Shown here piece by piece: positions 54,030 through 62,794 of a stretch of DNA of 64,000 bases. Every line of letters starts with the position of its first letter. Position 1 is the first letter of the stretch. Position numbers and translations under genes: made by a program. The notes beneath the pieces are model-generated. The model was not told the DNA's origin and did not search any database. It saw only the letters and a list, made by a program, of their open reading frames with translations. This DNA comes from Candidatus Zixiibacteriota bacterium (GTDB lineage: Bacteria > Zixibacteria > MSB-5A5 > GN15 > FEB-12), in NCBI GenBank assembly GCA_024278935.1, contig JAJRSF010000053.1, positions 62,001-126,000 of the forward strand. Reading direction: 5' to 3'.

Positions 54030-54338
54030 ATGTCTGATGAAGAATATAAGCTACTACTCGATTCAATGAGCGACCAGGTTTTTGGCAATCAGGATACTGT
54101 CGAAGATGAAAAACAACCTGAAATATTGCGAAAACTGATGCGGGAGACGGTCAAGTTTCGCGATAAACTCAAAGAAGAAACCGGCTATATCATAACTGTT
54201 GAAGATACCCGAGTAGCACTTGAAGAATTAGAACTTCATTTACAAAATAAAAAAGCTTCCAAAAATTTAACTCCCGAACAAAAAGCACTGGCACAGATTC
54301 TGATTGATACGGTTGTGCTGTATAATTACGGGCTGTAA
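54030..54338 (+). CDS. conserved hypothetical protein between ruvB and queA
   Basis: 102-residue acidic, mostly helical protein: SDEEYKLLLDSMSDQVFG, RKLMRETVKFRDKLKEETGYIITVEDTRVALEELELHL, EQKALAQILIDTVVLYNYGL. No family recognised. It starts 18 bases after ruvB with a strong CGGAGG ribosome binding site, so it is probably part of the ruv operon. Confidence 0.8.
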   Translation: MSDEEYKLLLDSMSDQVFGNQDTVEDEKQPEILRKLMRETVKFRDKLKEETGYIITVEDTRVALEELELHLQNKKASKNLTPEQKALAQILIDTVVLYNYGL

Positions 54339-54357
54339 TTTTCTTTTGTAATAACTC

Positions 54358-54388
54358 GTGACAGAATCTAGAAAATATAGTATATACT
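54358..54388 (+). promoter_or_regulatory. putative promoter abutting queA start (leaderless)
   Basis: GTGACA (54358-54363), a long 19-base spacer and TATACT (54383-54388), then four bases to the ATG at 54393. No ribosome binding site. Confidence 0.4.
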
Positions 54389-54392
54389 CGTC

Positions 54393-55427
54393 ATGGATAT
54401 TTCACTATTTGATTTTAATCTCCCCAGTGAGCTGATAGCTCAGGCACCACCTGAAAACCGTGATGAGTCCCGTCTTCTCGTTTTAAACCGAGACAACAAA
54501 TCTGTCGACACAAAATCATTTAAAGATATAACAAGTTATTTCCAAAATGGTGACTGCCTTGTTGTAAATAATACAAAAGTTTTCAAAGCACGTCTTCTTG
54601 GTAAAAGAAAAAGCGGTGGCGAGGTTGAAGTCTTTTTGGTGCGACGGTTAGAACAGCAGAACCTTTGGACAGCACTGGTGAAACCATCCCGACGGCTTAG
54701 TGAAGGTGAAGAAATTGTTTTTGGAGGTTTTACTTTACAACTGCTCTCAAATAGAGGCGAGGGAAGGTGGGATGTTCAGTTTCCAAGTCAAGAGACAGAA
54801 GAGACCGTTATCGAACAGTTCGGGCATGTGCCGCTTCCGTTATATATCAAACGTTCCGACACGCCGTCCGATGTCAGTCGTTATCAAACAATATTTGCCG
54901 ACCCGACCCAAACAGGTGCGGTCGCTGCTCCAACGGCGGGCTTTCATTTCACTGATGAGATTCTTGCCGAGTTAAAAGAGATTGGGGTTGAAATTGCCGA
55001 GCTGACGCTTCATGTTGGACCGGGGACTTTTAAACCTGTCTCGGTTGATAATATTGAAGATCATTCGGTTGACCCTGAATATGCAATTTTATCAAAAGAG
55101 ACTGCTGAGAAAATTAACAAAGCTCGACGTAATGGCAACCAAGTTATTGCTGTCGGGACAACCTCGACTCGAACTTTGGAGTCTGCTGAAATTGATAATG
55201 ATGGCAATCTGGTTCCATTTGAAAAGTTTGTTAATTTGTATATCCAACCAGGCTATAAATTCAAAGTTGTCGATCACCTGATTACAAATTTTCACTTACC
55301 TAAATCGTCACTTCTGATACTGATCTCTGCTTTTGCAGGGCGTGAGGAAGTGCTAGATGCCTATCAACGAGCTATCACAGAGAAATACCGTTTTTACAGC
55401 TACGGCGACGCCATGTTGATTTGGTAG
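54393..55427 (+). CDS. queA: S-adenosylmethionine:tRNA ribosyltransferase-isomerase
   Basis: 344 residues typical of QueA: DFNLPSELIAQAPPENRDESRLLVL, VVNNTKVFKARLLGKRKSGGEVEVFLVR, VAAPTAGFHFT and TLHVGPGTFKPV. It adds the epoxycyclopentyl group to preQ1 in tRNA, giving epoxyqueuosine. No other queuosine gene is in the window. Confidence 0.96.
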   Translation: MDISLFDFNLPSELIAQAPPENRDESRLLVLNRDNKSVDTKSFKDITSYFQNGDCLVVNNTKVFKARLLGKRKSGGEVEVFLVRRLEQQNLWTALVKPSRRLSEGEEIVFGGFTLQLLSNRGEGRWDVQFPSQETEETVIEQFGHVPLPLYIKRSDTPSDVSRYQTIFADPTQTGAVAAPTAGFHFTDEILAELKEIGVEIAELTLHVGPGTFKPVSVDNIEDHSVDPEYAILSKETAEKINKARRNGNQVIAVGTTSTRTLESAEIDNDGNLVPFEKFVNLYIQPGYKFKVVDHLITNFHLPKSSLLILISAFAGREEVLDAYQRAITEKYRFYSYGDAMLIW

Positions 55428-55474
55428 GATTATCTAAGACTTAATTTTCTTAATGGAAAATAGATATAGTCAAA

Positions 55475-55503
55475 GTAGGTCAGAACCCTTTAGTGGTTCT
55501 GAC
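55475..55503. repeat. hairpin repeat, GTAGG family
   Basis: GTAGGTCAGAACC and GGTTCTGAC pair around CTTTAGT. The same layout occurs at 35315-35344 and 35782-35811. Confidence 0.65.
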
Positions 55504-55531
55504 ATCTGTTAGCGGAAATTTCCTGTTTCGG

Positions 55532-55648
55532 TAGTTCCTGATTTTTGATTTATCAAAATTGTGAACTGCCGATTAAGTGTCAGTTCACAATTCACTTTTA
55601 GTGAATCAGGAACTGACCCAACTTGAAAATCAAGTTGGGAATGACATT
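55532..55648. repeat. REP/BIME-like repeat pair
   Basis: A unit of about 36 bases, CAGTTCACAATT-N-AATCAGGAACT(A/G), occurs here once inverted (55532-55568) and once direct (55581-55615). Two more direct copies lie at 62675-62710 and 62728-62761. It is followed by TCAAGTTGGGAATGACATT (55630-55648), shared with 36720-36738. Fills the gap between queA and ispD. Confidence 0.8.
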
Positions 55649-55688
55649 ATTTAGACAGGGCAATGTCCTGTAGCTACAAGTAATGCTA

Positions 55689-55717
55689 TTGCGTATTGGC
55701 GTTCAACATCTTATATT
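55689..55717 (+). promoter_or_regulatory. promoter abutting ispD start (leaderless)
   Basis: TTGCGT (55689-55694), a 17-base spacer and TATATT (55712-55717), then six bases to ATG 55724. Confidence 0.5.
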
Positions 55718-55723
55718 CCCAAA

Positions 55724-56416
55724 ATGAAAAAGGTTGCGATAATAGTAGCGGGCGGAAGCTCGGTTCGGTTCGGCGGAGAACTGCCCAAACAGTTTATGCC
55801 TCTTTGTGGAAAACCACTTATGACACATACTATTGCAAAATTTGAAAAAGCCGATTCGATTGATTCTATTCTGCTAGTTGTAGCTGAAGATTATCTGGCG
55901 TATGCATCGGAAAATATTGTCGATCCGTATAGTTTTAATAAAGTTCTGAAAATTGTCGCTGGTGGTAAAAGCCGTCGAGAGTCGGTCTTAAACGGGCTGA
56001 AAGCTCTGCCGTCAACTACGACGCATGTGGCAATTCATGATGCTGCCAGACCGTTAGTTGCAGTCACTGATATTAACTCTGTTGTGCAAGTTGCTCAGAA
56101 AGAAAAGGCAGCGATTCTTGCATCGCAGGCAGTTGACACAATCAAACAAGTATCGGGTACGCAGATAGAAAAGACGCTTGAGCGAACGAAACTTTTTCAC
56201 GCACAAACCCCGCAGGTTTTTGAGTACAATCTGATTTTGAAAGCTCATGAAACTTTTTCAGGTGATGAGTCTTTGATAACTGATGATGCCTCACTTTTAG
56301 AATTAGAAGGTTTCAAAGTTTCGATAGTAGAATCAACATCGGCGAATTTTAAAGTAACAACTCAAACAGATTTTCAATTGGCAGAAATGATTTTAGAAAA
56401 GGATTCTCATGTCTAA
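55724..56416 (+). CDS. ispD: 2-C-methyl-D-erythritol 4-phosphate cytidylyltransferase
   Basis: 230 residues, with the nucleotide-binding start VAIIVAGGSSVRFGGELPKQFMPLCGKPL and HDAARPLV. Third step of the MEP isoprenoid pathway. It heads a tight operon with ispF (eight-base overlap), dedA, ddl and a HAD gene. Confidence 0.96.
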   Translation: MKKVAIIVAGGSSVRFGGELPKQFMPLCGKPLMTHTIAKFEKADSIDSILLVVAEDYLAYASENIVDPYSFNKVLKIVAGGKSRRESVLNGLKALPSTTTHVAIHDAARPLVAVTDINSVVQVAQKEKAAILASQAVDTIKQVSGTQIEKTLERTKLFHAQTPQVFEYNLILKAHETFSGDESLITDDASLLELEGFKVSIVESTSANFKVTTQTDFQLAEMILEKDSHV

Positions 56417-56888
56417 TATACGAGTTGGTCAAGGATTTGATGTTCACAAATTCGCAGAAAATCGTGCCCTCATTATCGGCGGTGTAACTATCGCTCATGA
56501 TTTTGGTTTAGACGGTCATTCCGATGCCGATGTGTTGACCCACGCAATTATGGATGCACTTCTCGGAGCTGCCGGGCTTGCTGATATAGGCACATACTTT
56601 CCACCATCAGATGAAAAGTACAAAGATGCCAATTCACTTGAACTTTTAAAAGTGGTTCAAGGGTTACTTTATGACAAAGGTTTTAGAAAAATTATTAACA
56701 TAGATTCAATTATCATGGCAGAAGCACCTAAGATGCTTAGGCATATTCCGGAGATGAAAAAAATATTGGCTCATATACTCTCAATTAATATTTCTCAAAT
56801 TGGAATCAAAGCAACCACAACCGAACGATTAGGATTTGTCGGGCGTAAACAAGGAATCGCAGCCTCGGCTGTCTGTTTGATCGAGTAA
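56409..56888 (+). CDS. ispF: 2-C-methyl-D-erythritol 2,4-cyclodiphosphate synthase
   Basis: 159 residues: RVGQGFDVHKF and DGHSDADVLTHAIMDALLGA carry the zinc ligands, and TTTERLGFVGRKQGIAASAV ends the protein. Forms MEcPP in the MEP pathway. Overlaps ispD by eight bases. Confidence 0.97.
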   Translation: MSNIRVGQGFDVHKFAENRALIIGGVTIAHDFGLDGHSDADVLTHAIMDALLGAAGLADIGTYFPPSDEKYKDANSLELLKVVQGLLYDKGFRKIINIDSIIMAEAPKMLRHIPEMKKILAHILSINISQIGIKATTTERLGFVGRKQGIAASAVCLIE

Positions 56889-56889
56889 G

Positions 56890-57519
56890 ATGTTTGAGAA
56901 TTTAGATACAATAAACCAATGGTTAGATATTCTTTTTTCGTATGGAACGATATGGGTCTATGTCGTGATTTTCGCTGCTTGTTTTATCGAAAACATATTT
57001 CCGCCATTTCCCGGGGACACATTTATAATCGCATCGGGTGCTTTGGTGGCTCTTGAAAGACTGGATTTGTACTTTGCTTTTATTTCAGTTTTGCTTGGTG
57101 GGATTTTCTCTGTGATGGTGATATATTATTTTGGAAAAAACAAAGGATACGAATTTTTTAAAAAGAAAAATTATAAAATATACACTGAAGAAGATATAGG
57201 TAAAAGTCAGGTCTATTTTCAAAAATACGGCGCTTTGATATTAATCTTTTCGCGTTTCTTTGTTGGTTTCAGGTCGGCTTTGGCACTTGCTGCAGGAGTC
57301 GGGCAGTATCAGGCAGGGAAGATGTTTCTCTATACTCTGATTTCATACATTTTATTTACATCATTGCTCATGTATGCGGCGATAGCGTTTGTTGAAAATT
57401 ATGACAATCTCGCTGTTTTAATCAAAACCTATAATTGGATTGTTTTACCACTCTTGATTATCGGTCTTGTTTTGTATATAATAAGCAAGTTGAAAACTCA
57501 AAAGGATATACAAGAATGA
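56890..57519 (+). CDS. DedA/SNARE-associated family membrane protein
   Basis: 209 residues with about five helices and the DedA signatures FIENIFPPFPGDTFIIASGAL and FSRFFVGFRSALALAAGV. DedA proteins are involved in lipid-carrier flipping and membrane homeostasis. It lies between ispF and ddl, which fits undecaprenyl or peptidoglycan precursor handling. Stop overlaps ddl (ATGA). Confidence 0.92.
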   Translation: MFENLDTINQWLDILFSYGTIWVYVVIFAACFIENIFPPFPGDTFIIASGALVALERLDLYFAFISVLLGGIFSVMVIYYFGKNKGYEFFKKKNYKIYTEEDIGKSQVYFQKYGALILIFSRFFVGFRSALALAAGVGQYQAGKMFLYTLISYILFTSLLMYAAIAFVENYDNLAVLIKTYNWIVLPLLIIGLVLYIISKLKTQKDIQE

Positions 57520-58544
57520 AAATACTTTTACTAGCCGGCGGTGAATCAAACGAGCGAGCAGTTTCGCTAGATTCAGGGCAGGCAATATATGATGCACTCC
57601 AAAGACTTGAACATATTGTCTATGCGATAGATCCAATCTCAGGCAAGTCATTGCTGAATAGTGATGGAACTTATATCGAATACCCTACCGATGAAAGCGG
57701 TCGGGCTATTGTGCCACCGAGAGCATCGGGTTGGTCGCTTGCCAAGACACTCGGGTCGCCGGCGTTTCAGGATATTGATATTGTCTTTATCGCCATGCAT
57801 GGTGGCTTTGGCGAAGATGGTATGCTTCAGTGTCTGCTTGAAATAGCCGGGAGAAAACATACCGGGTCTGAGATGGAAGCCTCGGCGATTGCGATGGATA
57901 AGGCAATCGCAAAACGTCTTTGTTTTTCTGCGGATATTAAAACAGCGAAGTTCAAAAATTATCGTATTCAAGATGGCGAAGTATCAGATGAAATAGTTAA
58001 CGAGATTATAAACAATTTCAAGTTACCAGTTATTGTGAAACCGAATGATGGTGGTTCGACGATTGCTCTTTCTAAAGTGAATAAAAAAGAAGAACTGCTT
58101 GATGCTCTCAGGTTGTGTGCCAATGAATCTCAAAATGTTTTGATTGAACAATTTATCAGCGGTCGTGAAATCACTGCCGCGGTGCTCGATGGAAAAGCAC
58201 TTCCGATAGTTGAAATTAAAACGCAAAATGAATTGTATGATTACGAAGCAAAGTATAAAAAAGGACTTACCGAGTATATTGTTCCTGCCAAAATTTCAGA
58301 TGAGCTGACTGTAAAGATTCAAGAAGCAGCAGTAGAGATTTATGAGATCATAGGATGTGCCGGTCTTGCCAGAGCTGACTTTATTTTAGATGAAAAGAAC
58401 GATTTTTATTTTCTGGAATTAAATACTCTTCCCGGAATGACAGAACTTTCTCTCGCACCAATGGCTGCCAAAGCAAGCGGTCTTGATTTTGACAATTTAA
58501 TAAAACGGATGATTGAATCCGCACAAGAAATGAAATTGAAATAA
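57516..58544 (+). CDS. ddl: D-alanine--D-alanine ligase
   Basis: 342 residues from ATG 57516 (KILLLAGGESNERAVSLDSG). ATP-grasp enzyme: IAMHGGFGEDGMLQ, TGSEMEASAIAMDK, PVIVKPNDGGSTI, CAGLARADFIL and ELNTLPGMTELS. Makes D-Ala-D-Ala for peptidoglycan. The longer frame to 57435 lies inside dedA. Confidence 0.95.
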   Translation: MKILLLAGGESNERAVSLDSGQAIYDALQRLEHIVYAIDPISGKSLLNSDGTYIEYPTDESGRAIVPPRASGWSLAKTLGSPAFQDIDIVFIAMHGGFGEDGMLQCLLEIAGRKHTGSEMEASAIAMDKAIAKRLCFSADIKTAKFKNYRIQDGEVSDEIVNEIINNFKLPVIVKPNDGGSTIALSKVNKKEELLDALRLCANESQNVLIEQFISGREITAAVLDGKALPIVEIKTQNELYDYEAKYKKGLTEYIVPAKISDELTVKIQEAAVEIYEIIGCAGLARADFILDEKNDFYFLELNTLPGMTELSLAPMAAKASGLDFDNLIKRMIESAQEMKLK

Positions 58545-58546
58545 TT

Positions 58547-59317
58547 ATGACTGATAAATTACAACCTAAAGCAATAATATTTGATCTTGGTTCGACTCTT
58601 ATAGAGTATGAGAAAATTCCATGGGCGGAAATGTCTATACAGAGCATGAAAGATGTTGCCAAGTTTTTACGGAAGAAAAAAATCGAGATTCCTCAGGACG
58701 AAGAATTTTTAAAGTTATTTGAAGATGTTAAAGCTGATTATCGGAAGCTTGCCTCTGATAAATATATTGAATGGACAGTTCCGAAAGCTACTGAATCTCT
58801 TCTGAAAAAATTGTCTATTGAGTATGATGATAAACTTATAGATGGAATGTTTGAAGCGTATTATAGACAGGTTGAAAAAAATCTTTCTATCTATGAAGAC
58901 ACCGCTGAAACTCTTGAGCTTATTAAAACAAAGGGACTGACTATTGGTTTAGTTTCCAATACGATTTTTCCTGAATCGGCTCATCTGAAAGAATTGAAAA
59001 AATTTAAAATAGATAAATATTTTGATTTTACTCTCTTTAGTTCGACCTTTGGTTTGCGAAAACCTCATCCTGATATTTTTTATAAAGCAGCAAATTTGGC
59101 AGGCTATGCACTCTCGGAATGTGTCTATATCGGTGATCGGTATTTAGAAGATTTCACTGGGCCGGAGTCTATTGGGATGCATGCGATACTCAAGAAAATT
59201 GACAAGCGTGAGTATCCTGACAATATGCCAAAGTCTATGCGGACTATTTCAACATTGTCCGAACTTGTTGAACATATTGATTTAATTGAAGAAGAGTTAG
59301 AAGTAAACGAAGAATAA
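58547..59317 (+). CDS. HAD-superfamily hydrolase
   Basis: 256 residues. HAD motif I is AIIFDLGSTLIEYE, in which the second Asp of DxD is replaced by Ser (D-L-G-S). Motif II is in VSNTIF, motif III is the Lys in LRKPHPDIF, and motif IV is YIGDRYLEDFTG. The DxGxT(L) form of motif I occurs in some active subfamilies, so activity is not ruled out. Last gene of the ispD operon, two bases after ddl. Confidence 0.85.
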   Translation: MTDKLQPKAIIFDLGSTLIEYEKIPWAEMSIQSMKDVAKFLRKKKIEIPQDEEFLKLFEDVKADYRKLASDKYIEWTVPKATESLLKKLSIEYDDKLIDGMFEAYYRQVEKNLSIYEDTAETLELIKTKGLTIGLVSNTIFPESAHLKELKKFKIDKYFDFTLFSSTFGLRKPHPDIFYKAANLAGYALSECVYIGDRYLEDFTGPESIGMHAILKKIDKREYPDNMPKSMRTISTLSELVEHIDLIEEELEVNEE

Positions 59318-59374
59318 GAACTATTATAAATAGCATGAACTATTATAAATAGTGTGAACTATCTTAAATCATAA
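59318..59374. repeat. three tandem 19-base repeats upstream of M42 peptidase
   Basis: Units at 59318-59336, 59337-59355 and 59356-59374. The first two read GAACTATTATAAATAG plus three bases; the third is diverged (GAACTATCTTAAATCATAA). CTATT-ATA-AATAG is itself an inverted repeat. They lie between the HAD stop and the peptidase ribosome binding site. Confidence 0.85.
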
Positions 59375-59384
59375 GGATTGCACA

Positions 59385-60461
59385 ATGGATAAATCAGAAC
59401 TTCTCTTACAAGAACTAACCGATGCCAACGGTGTCTCGGGATATGAGACTGAAGTACGCAAGATTATGAAACGTGAACTTGAAAAATCTGCGGACAATAT
59501 TGAATATGATAAAATGGGTTCAATCCTTGGAATCAAAAACGGTACTGCCGATGCACCTCGTATTATGGCTGTTGGTCATATGGATGAAGTTGGCTTTATG
59601 GTCAAAGAGATCACGGCCGAAGGCTTTATCAAATTTCTACCACTCGGTGGATGGTGGGGGCATGTTGCTTTAGGGCAGAGGATGCGGATAATAACATCCA
59701 AGGGAATCATTCTTGGCGTTGTTGGTTCAACACCTCCACATCTTTTACCACCTGAAGAACGAAAAAAAGTTATTGAAATCAAAGATATGTTTATTGATGT
59801 TGGGGCAACTGACAAATTTTCTGTGAAGAAAAAACTTGGTATAAACCCAGGTGATCCGATTGTTCCTGATTCTGAATTCACGATTATGGCGAACAAAAAA
59901 GCATACATGGCAAAAGCATTTGATAACCGTGCCGCTTGTGCTATCGTTTTAGAAGTGATGGAGAAATTAAATAAAGTCAAACATCCGAATACAGTTTTAG
60001 GTGGGGCGACAGTGCAGGAAGAAGTCGGCTTACGTGGTGCGGCAACGATTGCTCATTTGGGTGACCCTGATGTTTGTATCATCGTTGATACCGGAATTGC
60101 TCAAGATATGCCGCCGAACAGTTTTGCTAAAGAAGAAAAACTTGGAGCTGGTCCGGTGATTTTAATTTATGATGCTGGGATGATTCCAAACCTGAAATTA
60201 CGTGATTTAATTATCAAAACTGCCAAGGCTGCTAAGATACCTTTCCATCTTTCTTACATGGCAGGTGGGGCAACCGATGGCGGACGGATCCATATGAGTC
60301 GTATAGGGGTTCCATCTATTATGGTAGGACCACCGGTTCGATATATTCATAGTCATAATTCTATTTTGGATCGTGCCGACTATGATAATACAATTAAACT
60401 TGTGGTAGAGCTGATTAAAAAGCTTGATGCCAAAACAGTCAAATCATTGACAGAGGATTAA
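59385..60461 (+). CDS. M42-family metallo-aminopeptidase
   Basis: 358 residues: VGHMDEVGFMV with the first metal-binding His/Asp, KAFDNRAAC with the bridging Asp, QEEVGLRGA with the catalytic Glu, VDTGIAQD, and the C-terminal His in RYIHSHNSILDRAD. TET-type cytosolic aminopeptidase or cellulase-M-like protein. ATAAGGATTG is the ribosome binding site; cysS follows by seven bases. Confidence 0.94.
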   Translation: MDKSELLLQELTDANGVSGYETEVRKIMKRELEKSADNIEYDKMGSILGIKNGTADAPRIMAVGHMDEVGFMVKEITAEGFIKFLPLGGWWGHVALGQRMRIITSKGIILGVVGSTPPHLLPPEERKKVIEIKDMFIDVGATDKFSVKKKLGINPGDPIVPDSEFTIMANKKAYMAKAFDNRAACAIVLEVMEKLNKVKHPNTVLGGATVQEEVGLRGAATIAHLGDPDVCIIVDTGIAQDMPPNSFAKEEKLGAGPVILIYDAGMIPNLKLRDLIIKTAKAAKIPFHLSYMAGGATDGGRIHMSRIGVPSIMVGPPVRYIHSHNSILDRADYDNTIKLVVELIKKLDAKTVKSLTED

Positions 60462-60468
60462 TATAACA

Positions 60469-61872
60469 ATGGCACTTCGATTTAAAAATTCATTCAGTCG
60501 TGTGAAAGAAGATTTTGTTCCTATAGAAGATGGGAAAGTTAAAATCTATACTTGCGGACCGACTGTATATAATTTTCAGCATATTGGTAATTTTAGAACT
60601 TTTATGTGGGGCGATATATTACGTCGTTATCTGAAATATAAAAAATACGATGTAACTTATGTCATGAATATAACTGACATTGATGATAAGATTATTCGTG
60701 ATTCACAAGCGCAGAAAAAATCTCGTAAAGAGTTTATCCAAACATATGTTGATGCCTTTTTGGAAGACCTAGATTCACTTGGTTTTTTGAAACCTGATGT
60801 TCAGCCGTATGCGACCGATCATATCGACGGTATGGTTGAGATGATTCAAAAATTAGTTGAGCGTGGTTTTGCCTATGAAATTGGTGGAAATTATTACTAT
60901 AAGATTTCAGCATTCAAAGATTACGGCAAGCTCGCAAATCTTGATATGGATGGTCTCAAAGTTGGGGCGAGAGTTTCTGCTGATGAATATGAAAAAGACT
61001 CAGCATCGGATTTTGCTCTCTGGAAAGCGTACCAAGAAACTGATGGTGATATTTTTTGGGATACTCCTATCGGTAAAGGTCGTCCGGGATGGCATATCGA
61101 ATGTTCGGTGATGTCGCAAAAATATCTTGGGAACCACTTTGATATTCATACCGGTGGAGTTGATTTAATGTTTCCGCATCATGAAAATGAAATCGCCCAA
61201 TCAGAAGGTTGCACCGGTTCTAAGTCGGTAAATTATTGGTTACACGGGGAACATCTGATTGTAGAAGGTAAGAAAATGTCGAAATCGGTTGGCAACTTTT
61301 TCACTCTTCGTGATATTATCGAAAAAGGATATGCCGGTGTTGTCGTCAGGTATCTCTTATCGTCGACATATTACCGTCAGCAACTCAACTTTACATTCCA
61401 AGGACTTGATGCTGCCAGAAGTTCACTTGAGCGGTATAACGATTTCATAACAAATTTAGAAAGTTATGCTGGTGGTGAGTCTGACAATTCGGCTGCTGAA
61501 TTTATTGCTAAAACAAAAAAAGGTTTTGAAGATGCTCTCGATGATGACTTAAATGTTTCGGGTGCGTTGGGTGTTGTCTTTGACTTTATCAGAGACATCA
61601 ACCGTTTAAAAGCTGAGAATAAACTTTCTGCCGATGAACGTGACAACGCTCTTACGGCAATGCTTTCTTTTGATTCGGTCTTAAACTTTAGATACCATAT
61701 AAGTAGTGATGATTCTGATAGCTCTGAAATTGAATCATTGATTCAGCAGAGAGCCGATGCCAAGAAAAATAAAGATTTTGCCTTGGCAGATAAAATCCGT
61801 GCTGACTTACTTGAGCAAGGAATTATCCTTGAAGACAGTCGTGATGGTACTAAATGGAAGAAAAAAGTCTGA
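60469..61872 (+). CDS. cysS: cysteinyl-tRNA synthetase
   Basis: 467 residues. Class I synthetase with Cys zinc ligand in YTCGPTVYNFQHIGNFRTF (HIGN form of HIGH), GWHIECSVMS, GGVDLMFPHHENEIAQ, and KMSKSVGNF (KMSKS). Charges tRNA-Cys. Follows the M42 gene closely. Confidence 0.97.
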   Translation: MALRFKNSFSRVKEDFVPIEDGKVKIYTCGPTVYNFQHIGNFRTFMWGDILRRYLKYKKYDVTYVMNITDIDDKIIRDSQAQKKSRKEFIQTYVDAFLEDLDSLGFLKPDVQPYATDHIDGMVEMIQKLVERGFAYEIGGNYYYKISAFKDYGKLANLDMDGLKVGARVSADEYEKDSASDFALWKAYQETDGDIFWDTPIGKGRPGWHIECSVMSQKYLGNHFDIHTGGVDLMFPHHENEIAQSEGCTGSKSVNYWLHGEHLIVEGKKMSKSVGNFFTLRDIIEKGYAGVVVRYLLSSTYYRQQLNFTFQGLDAARSSLERYNDFITNLESYAGGESDNSAAEFIAKTKKGFEDALDDDLNVSGALGVVFDFIRDINRLKAENKLSADERDNALTAMLSFDSVLNFRYHISSDDSDSSEIESLIQQRADAKKNKDFALADKIRADLLEQGIILEDSRDGTKWKKKV

Positions 61873-61984
61873 TATTGAAAGAATTGATAAATATTTATTA
61901 AATAAAATTAAATTTATGACGAAAATAGTAAAAAACTATTTGACATTACGTAATAATTTTGTTCATTAGTCATTCATAATTTAA

Positions 61985-62057
61985 GCCGTTGTAGCTCAGC
62001 AGGCAGAGCAATTGATTTGTAATCAATAGGTCGGGGGTTCGATTCCCTCCAACGGCT
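61985..62057 (+). tRNA. tRNA-Thr (anticodon TGT)
   Basis: A 73-base cloverleaf. Acceptor GCCGTTG with CAACGGC, D arm GTAGCTCAGCAGGCAGAGC, anticodon stem ATTGA/TCAAT around TTTGTAA with TGT at 62018-62020, and T arm GGGGGTTCGATTCCCTC. A run of T follows at once and may terminate. TTGACA at 61940-61945 may be its -35 box. Confidence 0.97.
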
Positions 62058-62079
62058 TTTTTTTATTGTTCGAGGGTAA

Positions 62080-62568
62080 ATGCCACAATCTATTACATGT
62101 CCAAAATGCCAATATGGAATATTATTAGAAAGTTCAGACAATATTTCTAATTTTAACTGCCCACAATGCTCATTTCTAATTGAGCAGTCTAAATCAGAGA
62201 ATCTTATTACAGAATTTCAGACAACAGGGAAAACTTGTTTTTCAATAACAAATAGTTTATCCGCATTGATTAATGTAGTGTTTATCGTATTTATGTTTTA
62301 TATGTTATATTCAATGGCTGTTGAAGATTTTGTGATATACTTTATTTTGCTAATAGTGCTAATTTCTATTTGGAATATTTATAACCTAATATCGATCAAA
62401 TCAATATTGCTTCAAGCTAACATCGCGATCAATGCTATGTTTTTACTACTGTTTCTAGTAGTAGGGATTAGTTTACCAGATGATAACAATATACTCGGAT
62501 ATGGAGTTATGTCTATTTCATTTCTGCCATCATTGGTAGTTTTATTCTTAAAGTCTAAAAAAAAGTGA
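62080..62568 (+). CDS. zinc-ribbon membrane protein of unknown function
   Basis: 162 residues. The N-terminal ribbon has C-P-K-C (ITCPKCQYG) and C-P-Q-C (FNCPQCSF), followed by about four membrane helices from residue 60 to 158 and a short Lys tail. Such proteins with a MJ0042-type ribbon are common and uncharacterised. GAGGGT precedes the ATG; single gene. Confidence 0.8.
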   Translation: MPQSITCPKCQYGILLESSDNISNFNCPQCSFLIEQSKSENLITEFQTTGKTCFSITNSLSALINVVFIVFMFYMLYSMAVEDFVIYFILLIVLISIWNIYNLISIKSILLQANIAINAMFLLLFLVVGISLPDDNNILGYGVMSISFLPSLVVLFLKSKKK

Positions 62569-62674
62569 TATAGTTTTAATTAAATCTCTCTCAACCAAAA
62601 TCCGATAATAAGTATATCAGCAACATTTTTATCTTGAGTCCGTATAGGTCAGATATAATATTGCATCAAATCGT

Positions 62675-62775
62675 CAGTTCACATTTTTGATAAATCAAAA
62701 TCAGGAGCTAACGAAACTGGGAATCGTCAGTTCACAATTCGTTTGAGCGAATCAGGAACTAACGAAACTGGGAAA
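62675..62775. repeat. two direct copies of the CAGTTCACA/AATCAGGAACT repeat
   Basis: Copies at 62675-62710 and 62728-62761, each preceded by TCGT and followed by (A)ACGAAACTGGGAA; period 53 bases. Same family as 55532-55615. Ends just before the ABC transporter ribosome binding site. Confidence 0.8.
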
Positions 62776-62794
62776 GAGATAAAGGGACAAATTT

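Noticed and set aside
58547-58600. HAD protein considered inactive because motif I lacks the second Asp
   Set aside because: The DxGxT/L form occurs in some active HAD subfamilies and the other three motifs are complete, so inactivity cannot be claimed.
62670-62775. Two-unit direct repeat considered as a CRISPR seed
   Set aside because: Only two units with a period of 53, the intervening bases are also repeated, there are no cas genes, and the same units occur inverted at 55.5 kb.
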